NCBI GenBank assembly: GCA_965656085.1
Contig: CBFHJA010000021.1
Coordinates: 1 to 64,000 of the forward strand
Length of the DNA: 64,000 nt
Reading direction: 5' to 3'
Origin: Aliishimia sp965656085
GTDB lineage: Bacteria > Pseudomonadota > Alphaproteobacteria > Rhodobacterales > Rhodobacteraceae
In this document: positions 60,538 through 64,000 of the stretch, in pieces
Layout of the letters: each line of letters begins with the position of its first letter
Numbering within the stretch: position 1 is the first letter of the stretch
Translations under genes and position numbers: made by a program
Notes under the pieces: generated by a model
The model's input: the letters and a program-made list of their open reading frames with translations, nothing else
What the model was told of the DNA's origin: nothing
Databases searched by the model: none

Positions 60538-61362
60538 ATGCCCATGGAACCGAACCTCCGACTGAACATCGGTTGCCGCCTGAGCTACCGGCTCTTTGCC
60601 CCGACGCCGATGATCCTGCTGCTGAACGTGCATTACTCACGCGCCAGCGATCTGGAACAGCCCGACTTGCTGACGGTCGATCCGGTGGTCCCGATTGAGG
60701 CCTACCGCGACGGCTTCGGCAACTGGTGCACCCGTCTGGTTGCGCCCGAAGGGCTGTTCACCGTGTCCACGGATGGGGTGATCCGCGTCGATGGCCTGCC
60801 CGATCCCGTCGACACGAACGCGGTGCAGATGCCCGTGGAACACCTGCCCAGCGACGTGATGAGCTACCTGCTGCCGAGCCGCTACTGCGAATCCGACATG
60901 CTGATGGATTTCGCCTGGTCCACCTTCGGCAATGGCCCGACCGGCTGGCAGCGCGTACAGGCGGTGTGCGATTTCGTCCACAACTCGGTGCGGTTCAGCT
61001 ATCCCGACGCGCGCCCGACGCGCACCGCCGCCGAGACCCTGCGCGAAGGCGTGGGCGTGTGCCGGGACTTCACCCATCTCGCCGTCGCGCTGTGCCGCGC
61101 GCTCAACATCCCGACCCGCTATTGCACCGGCTATATCAGCGATGTCGGCATGCCCCTGCCCTATGACGAGCAGGATTTCTGCGCATGGATGCAGTGTTAC
61201 CTCGATGGCCGCTGGTGGACCTTCGATCCGCGCAACAACCGCCCCCGCGCGGGCCGCGTGCTGATCGCAGAGGGGCGCGACGCTGCCGATGTGCCCCTGA
61301 CCCACACCTTTGGCCGTCATGACCTGACCGAGTTCAAGGTCTGGGTAAACGCGTTGGACTGA
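60538..61362 (+). CDS. Transglutaminase-like family protein
   Basis: The 274-residue protein has an N-terminal beta domain (about 1-110) and a transglutaminase-like core with Cys175 (GVCRDFTHLA) and Asp230 (WTFDPRNN). The position of the catalytic His is Cys215 (DFCAWMQCY); other bacterial members of this branch also replace it, often with Ser. Peptidase or cross-linking activity is therefore uncertain. No signal peptide is seen, so it is likely cytosolic. It lies 57 bases before the TPR gene, possibly in one transcript. Confidence 0.83.
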   Translation: MPMEPNLRLNIGCRLSYRLFAPTPMILLLNVHYSRASDLEQPDLLTVDPVVPIEAYRDGFGNWCTRLVAPEGLFTVSTDGVIRVDGLPDPVDTNAVQMPVEHLPSDVMSYLLPSRYCESDMLMDFAWSTFGNGPTGWQRVQAVCDFVHNSVRFSYPDARPTRTAAETLREGVGVCRDFTHLAVALCRALNIPTRYCTGYISDVGMPLPYDEQDFCAWMQCYLDGRWWTFDPRNNRPRAGRVLIAEGRDAADVPLTHTFGRHDLTEFKVWVNALD

Positions 61363-61419
61363 CGCGCCCGGGCCCATGAAACGCTTGCCGCAGACGCCCG
61401 CCTGCCGCACACTCTACCC

Positions 61420-63048
61420 ATGACCTACCCGTTCGATCTTGGCCGCTACACGCGCCCCGCCTCCGCAACCCCCGACGCGCAACTCTGGTGCGACCGGGGC
61501 ATGGTCTGGCTCTTTGGCTACAATCACGAAGAAGCCATCGCCTGTTTCGAACGCGCGCTCGGCGCCGATCCGGCCTGCGCGCTGGCGCAATGGGGCATCG
61601 CCTATGCCATCGGACCCAATTACAACAAGCCGTGGGAAGTCTTCACCGAGGACGAGAAGGCCCCCGCTCTGGCCCGCGCCCATGCCGCGCTGAAAGCGGG
61701 CGCGGCGGCCGCCCTCGTAGGCAGCCCCGAGGCCGCGCTGATCGCCGCGCTGGCGGGCCGCTACCCTACGGATCCCGCCATCGAAGATTTCGACCCCTTC
61801 AATGATGCGTTTTCCGCAGCCATGCGTCCGGTCTATGCGGCCCACCCGCACGACCTCGATATCGCCTTCGTCTTCGCCGAAAGCCTGATGAACCGCACCC
61901 CGTGGCAGCTGTGGCATTTCTGGTCCGGAAAGGTGAACGAACAGGCCTCCACGACCGAGGCCCGCGCGGTGCTGGAGACCGCGTTCGAGCGGCCCGAGGC
62001 GTGGGACCATCCGGGCCTTTTGCATATGTATATCCACCTCATGGAGATGAGCCCGCATCCCGAACTGGCGCTGCGCCAAGGCGACCGCCTGACGGGCCTC
62101 GTGCCGGACGCGGGCCATCTGGTGCATATGGCCACCCATATCGACGTGCTCTGCGGCGACTACCAGAATGTCGTGGACCGCAACCTCGCCGCCGCCGAAG
62201 TGGATGACCGCTTCAAGGCCTATGCGGGCGGGGCGAATTTCTACGCGCTCTACCGCATCCACAACCTGCATTTCGCACTCTACGGCGCGATGTTCCTCGC
62301 CCAGAAACAGGCCGCGCTCGACATCGCGGACCGGCTGCGCGCCGAGGTGCCCGACGAGGTGGTGCGGGTCTATCCCGACCTCTTCGAGACCTTCGTGGCC
62401 TCCAAACCCCATGTGCTGATCCGCTTCGGCATGTGGTCCGAGATCCTCGACGAAGAGATCCCCGAAGACACCGAGCTTTACGCGGTCACGCACGCCCTGT
62501 TCCTCTACGCCCGCGCGGTGGCGCTGGCCAATCTGGGCCGCGATGCCGAGGCCCGCGCCGAGGCGGCCAAGTTCGCGCAAGCCTTCGCCGCGATTCCCGA
62601 CACCCGCTACCTGTTCCAAAACAAGGCGATCGACGTGCTGGAGATTCCGGCGGCGATGATGTGGGGCGAGATCGAGTTCAAATCCGGCAACCAGACCAAG
62701 GGCTTGGCGCATCTGGCGGAAGCGGTGCGGCGCGATGATTCCCTGCTCTACGAGGAACCTTGGGCGTGGCCACAGCCGACGCGGCACGCGCTCGGGGCGC
62801 TGCTCATGGAGGCCGGGGCCTATGACGAGGCCGAGGCGGTGTACCGCGCCGATCTGGGGCTTGATGCCACCCTGCCCCGGCCCTGCCAGAACCCGCGCAA
62901 TGTCTGGGCGCTGCACGGGCTGCATGAGTGCCTGACAAGGCGCGGCGAGAGCGTGGAGCGCGTGCATATCAAGCTGCTGCTCGATCAGGCGCTGGCGCGG
63001 GCCGATATCCCGATTGCCGCCTCCTGCGCCTGCCGCAAGGTCGCCTGA
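61420..63048 (+). CDS. Tetratricopeptide-repeat protein
   Basis: This 542-residue soluble protein is built of helical repeats with TPR character, clearest at residues 28-60 (WLFGYNHEEAIACFERALGA, DPACALAQWGIAYA) and near the C-terminus (GALLMEAGAYDEAEAVYRAD). It resembles a family of long conserved TPR proteins in alphaproteobacteria with no known role. No signal peptide or catalytic motif is recognised. It follows the transglutaminase-like gene. Confidence 0.82.
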   Translation: MTYPFDLGRYTRPASATPDAQLWCDRGMVWLFGYNHEEAIACFERALGADPACALAQWGIAYAIGPNYNKPWEVFTEDEKAPALARAHAALKAGAAAALVGSPEAALIAALAGRYPTDPAIEDFDPFNDAFSAAMRPVYAAHPHDLDIAFVFAESLMNRTPWQLWHFWSGKVNEQASTTEARAVLETAFERPEAWDHPGLLHMYIHLMEMSPHPELALRQGDRLTGLVPDAGHLVHMATHIDVLCGDYQNVVDRNLAAAEVDDRFKAYAGGANFYALYRIHNLHFALYGAMFLAQKQAALDIADRLRAEVPDEVVRVYPDLFETFVASKPHVLIRFGMWSEILDEEIPEDTELYAVTHALFLYARAVALANLGRDAEARAEAAKFAQAFAAIPDTRYLFQNKAIDVLEIPAAMMWGEIEFKSGNQTKGLAHLAEAVRRDDSLLYEEPWAWPQPTRHALGALLMEAGAYDEAEAVYRADLGLDATLPRPCQNPRNVWALHGLHECLTRRGESVERVHIKLLLDQALARADIPIAASCACRKVA

Positions 63049-63051
63049 GCG

Positions 63052-63516
63052 TCAGCCCGGCAGGCCATTGACCAGCGCGGCCAGCGCCGCCGGGTCGGCA
63101 ATCTCATAGGCGTGCTGGGCGACCAGCCCCGCCGCACCGGCAAAGCCGAAGGCGTGGACCCGGGTGCCGATCCGGTGGCGCAGGAGGACCGCGAGCAGGA
63201 ACGTGCAGGCGATCAGCGCAAGGCAGGCAAGCGCGGCGACCAGTTCGGGATGGGATTGCGCAAGACTGGGCAGCGCCTCCCGGCTCTGGGCCAGTGTGCT
63301 GAGATCGTCAGGGGCGAGATGGGCCTTGGCATAGGACAGGGCCGCAAACCCCGACACGGCACTCACCAGCATGATGCCGAGCGGAACCTCCCGGGCCCCT
63401 GTGTCGATCCGCGTGTGCCGCAACTCGCCCGCACCGGCGAGAAAATCGAGCTTCGCGCCGCGCTTTTGCCGTTTGTTGATCCGGGTCAACCTGTTGGTGA
63501 AGACTTGATCTGCCAT
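63052..63516 (-). CDS. Hypothetical membrane protein
   Basis: I do not recognise this 154-residue protein. A basic N-terminal segment (RLTRINKRQKRGAKLDFLAG) precedes a hydrophobic segment at about 45-65 and another at about 90-112, with a further weak one near the C-terminus. The ATG at 63516 gives a good start; a 20-residue extension is less likely. It ends three bases from the TPR gene, in convergent orientation. Confidence 0.55.
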   Translation of the reverse strand: MADQVFTNRLTRINKRQKRGAKLDFLAGAGELRHTRIDTGAREVPLGIMLVSAVSGFAALSYAKAHLAPDDLSTLAQSREALPSLAQSHPELVAALACLALIACTFLLAVLLRHRIGTRVHAFGFAGAAGLVAQHAYEIADPAALAALVNGLPG

Positions 63517-63603
63517 GTCCTGTGCCTGATCGGGATGTGTGGATCGCGAAAGGCTGACACAGGAAGGCGGCAGCAATATGGCATCCCGCGCGTCCGCCGC
63601 CTG

Positions 63604-63849
63604 TCAGGTCCGATCCCCCCGCGCCACACGCGCATAGACCCCTTCGGGCAGGTCGAGCGCCGCCGCCAGATCGCGCACCTGCTCGGGCGACAGCGTGATT
63701 TTCTGCACCCGATCGGTGCGCGCATCATATTGCTCGACGGTGATACATTCCTCGAAAGCCTGCACGATCACATCCTCCTGCAGCGGCGCGCGGCCCTCGT
63801 CCACGAGCGTGATCACGGTGGCGTCGAATTCGTGTTCGATGGTGAACAT
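63604..63849 (-). CDS. Small conserved protein of Rhodobacteraceae
   Basis: The 81-residue acidic protein (MFTIEHEFDATVITLVDEG, QEDVIVQAFEECITVEQYD, LPEGVYARV) matches a small family I recall from Rhodobacteraceae that is sometimes labelled phosphomannomutase by error. It is far too small for that enzyme. No catalytic motif is visible. The ATG at 63849 follows AAAAGGAGC; upstream extension lacks family similarity. Function unknown. Confidence 0.7.
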   Translation of the reverse strand: MFTIEHEFDATVITLVDEGRAPLQEDVIVQAFEECITVEQYDARTDRVQKITLSPEQVRDLAAALDLPEGVYARVARGDRT

Positions 63850-64000
63850 GGGGCCGGGCTCCTTTTGGTCGTCCTGTGCGCCACCCTGCCGGAAGCCGCA
63901 GCGGGTGCAACCGCTTTGCACGGCGCCACACGGTTTGGTGTTTGGAACTGGAAGGCGGCGGCGTATATGATACGTTTCCGCACGGATCGACACAGGACAA

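Noticed and set aside
61414..62967. A 517-codon frame opposite the TPR protein
   Set aside because: Antisense shadow; the plus-strand frame has TPR-like repeats and normal composition.
1..64000. CRISPR array, prophage or insertion sequence
   Set aside because: No regularly spaced direct repeats of CRISPR type, phage structural genes or transposase genes were found anywhere in the window.

Overview
This is a GC-rich chromosomal window from an alphaproteobacterium, most likely a Rhodobacteraceae (Roseobacter-group) organism. The evidence is the tatA-tatB-tatC-DUF815 operon beside an NlpD-like gene, the DUF6456/DUF6477 pair, ctrA with sciP, an alphaproteobacterial frr-uppS-cdsA-dxr-rseP-bamA-skp-fabZ-lpxA-lpxI-lpxB series, a VPLPA-CTERM protein, and several small family-specific membrane proteins. 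No prophage, insertion sequence or CRISPR array is visible. Genus cannot be assigned from the sequence alone.

Layout. 0-9.9 kb: the 3' end of an NlpD-like gene, the Tat operon, a WYL regulator, a glycosyltransferase-like/sulfotransferase-like divergent pair, tRNA-Asp, a histidine kinase/receiver pair, and a DUF6456 regulator divergent from a DUF6477 gene across DnaA-box-like and CtrA-like sites. 10-21.5 kb: an MttB-superfamily methyltransferase, guaA, a DMT exporter, a P-loop ATPase, then metA-hydrolase-ppk2-tetR-small membrane protein-acyltransferase. 21.5-31 kb: cupin, rplM-rpsI, exporter/thioesterase, an ECHDC3-like protein, trmFO behind a structured leader, a methyltransferase-gluQ pair, hisI, a scaffold protein and a cytosolic chemoreceptor. 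31-38.3 kb: a 42-residue membrane protein with a LexA-type box, recG-ligA, ctrA with an upstream CtrA box, sciP and mnmA. 38.4-52.2 kb: the envelope/lipid A cluster on the minus strand, from pyrH and frr to lpxB. It is interrupted by a plus-strand CAP-RTX gene, and a 41-residue membrane protein lies between rseP and bamA. 52.3-64 kb: miaA, an AraC-type regulator, a three-gene Dpp/Opp-like ABC importer without a binding protein, a VPLPA-CTERM protein, a transglutaminase-like protein, a TPR protein and two small conserved proteins.

How the genes work together. The window holds mostly housekeeping functions: Tat export, outer-membrane and lipid A assembly, isoprenoid and phospholipid precursors, tRNA modification (trmFO, mnmA, miaA, gluQ), and DNA repair and joining (recG, ligA). 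It also carries a cell-cycle module (ctrA, sciP).

The most interesting signals are non-coding or very short: a LexA-type box in front of the 42-residue membrane protein; a two-locus GTATG/CCATAC iteron element; a leader RNA candidate before trmFO; dispersed hairpin repeats; and a G7/C15 tract inside the ABC operon.
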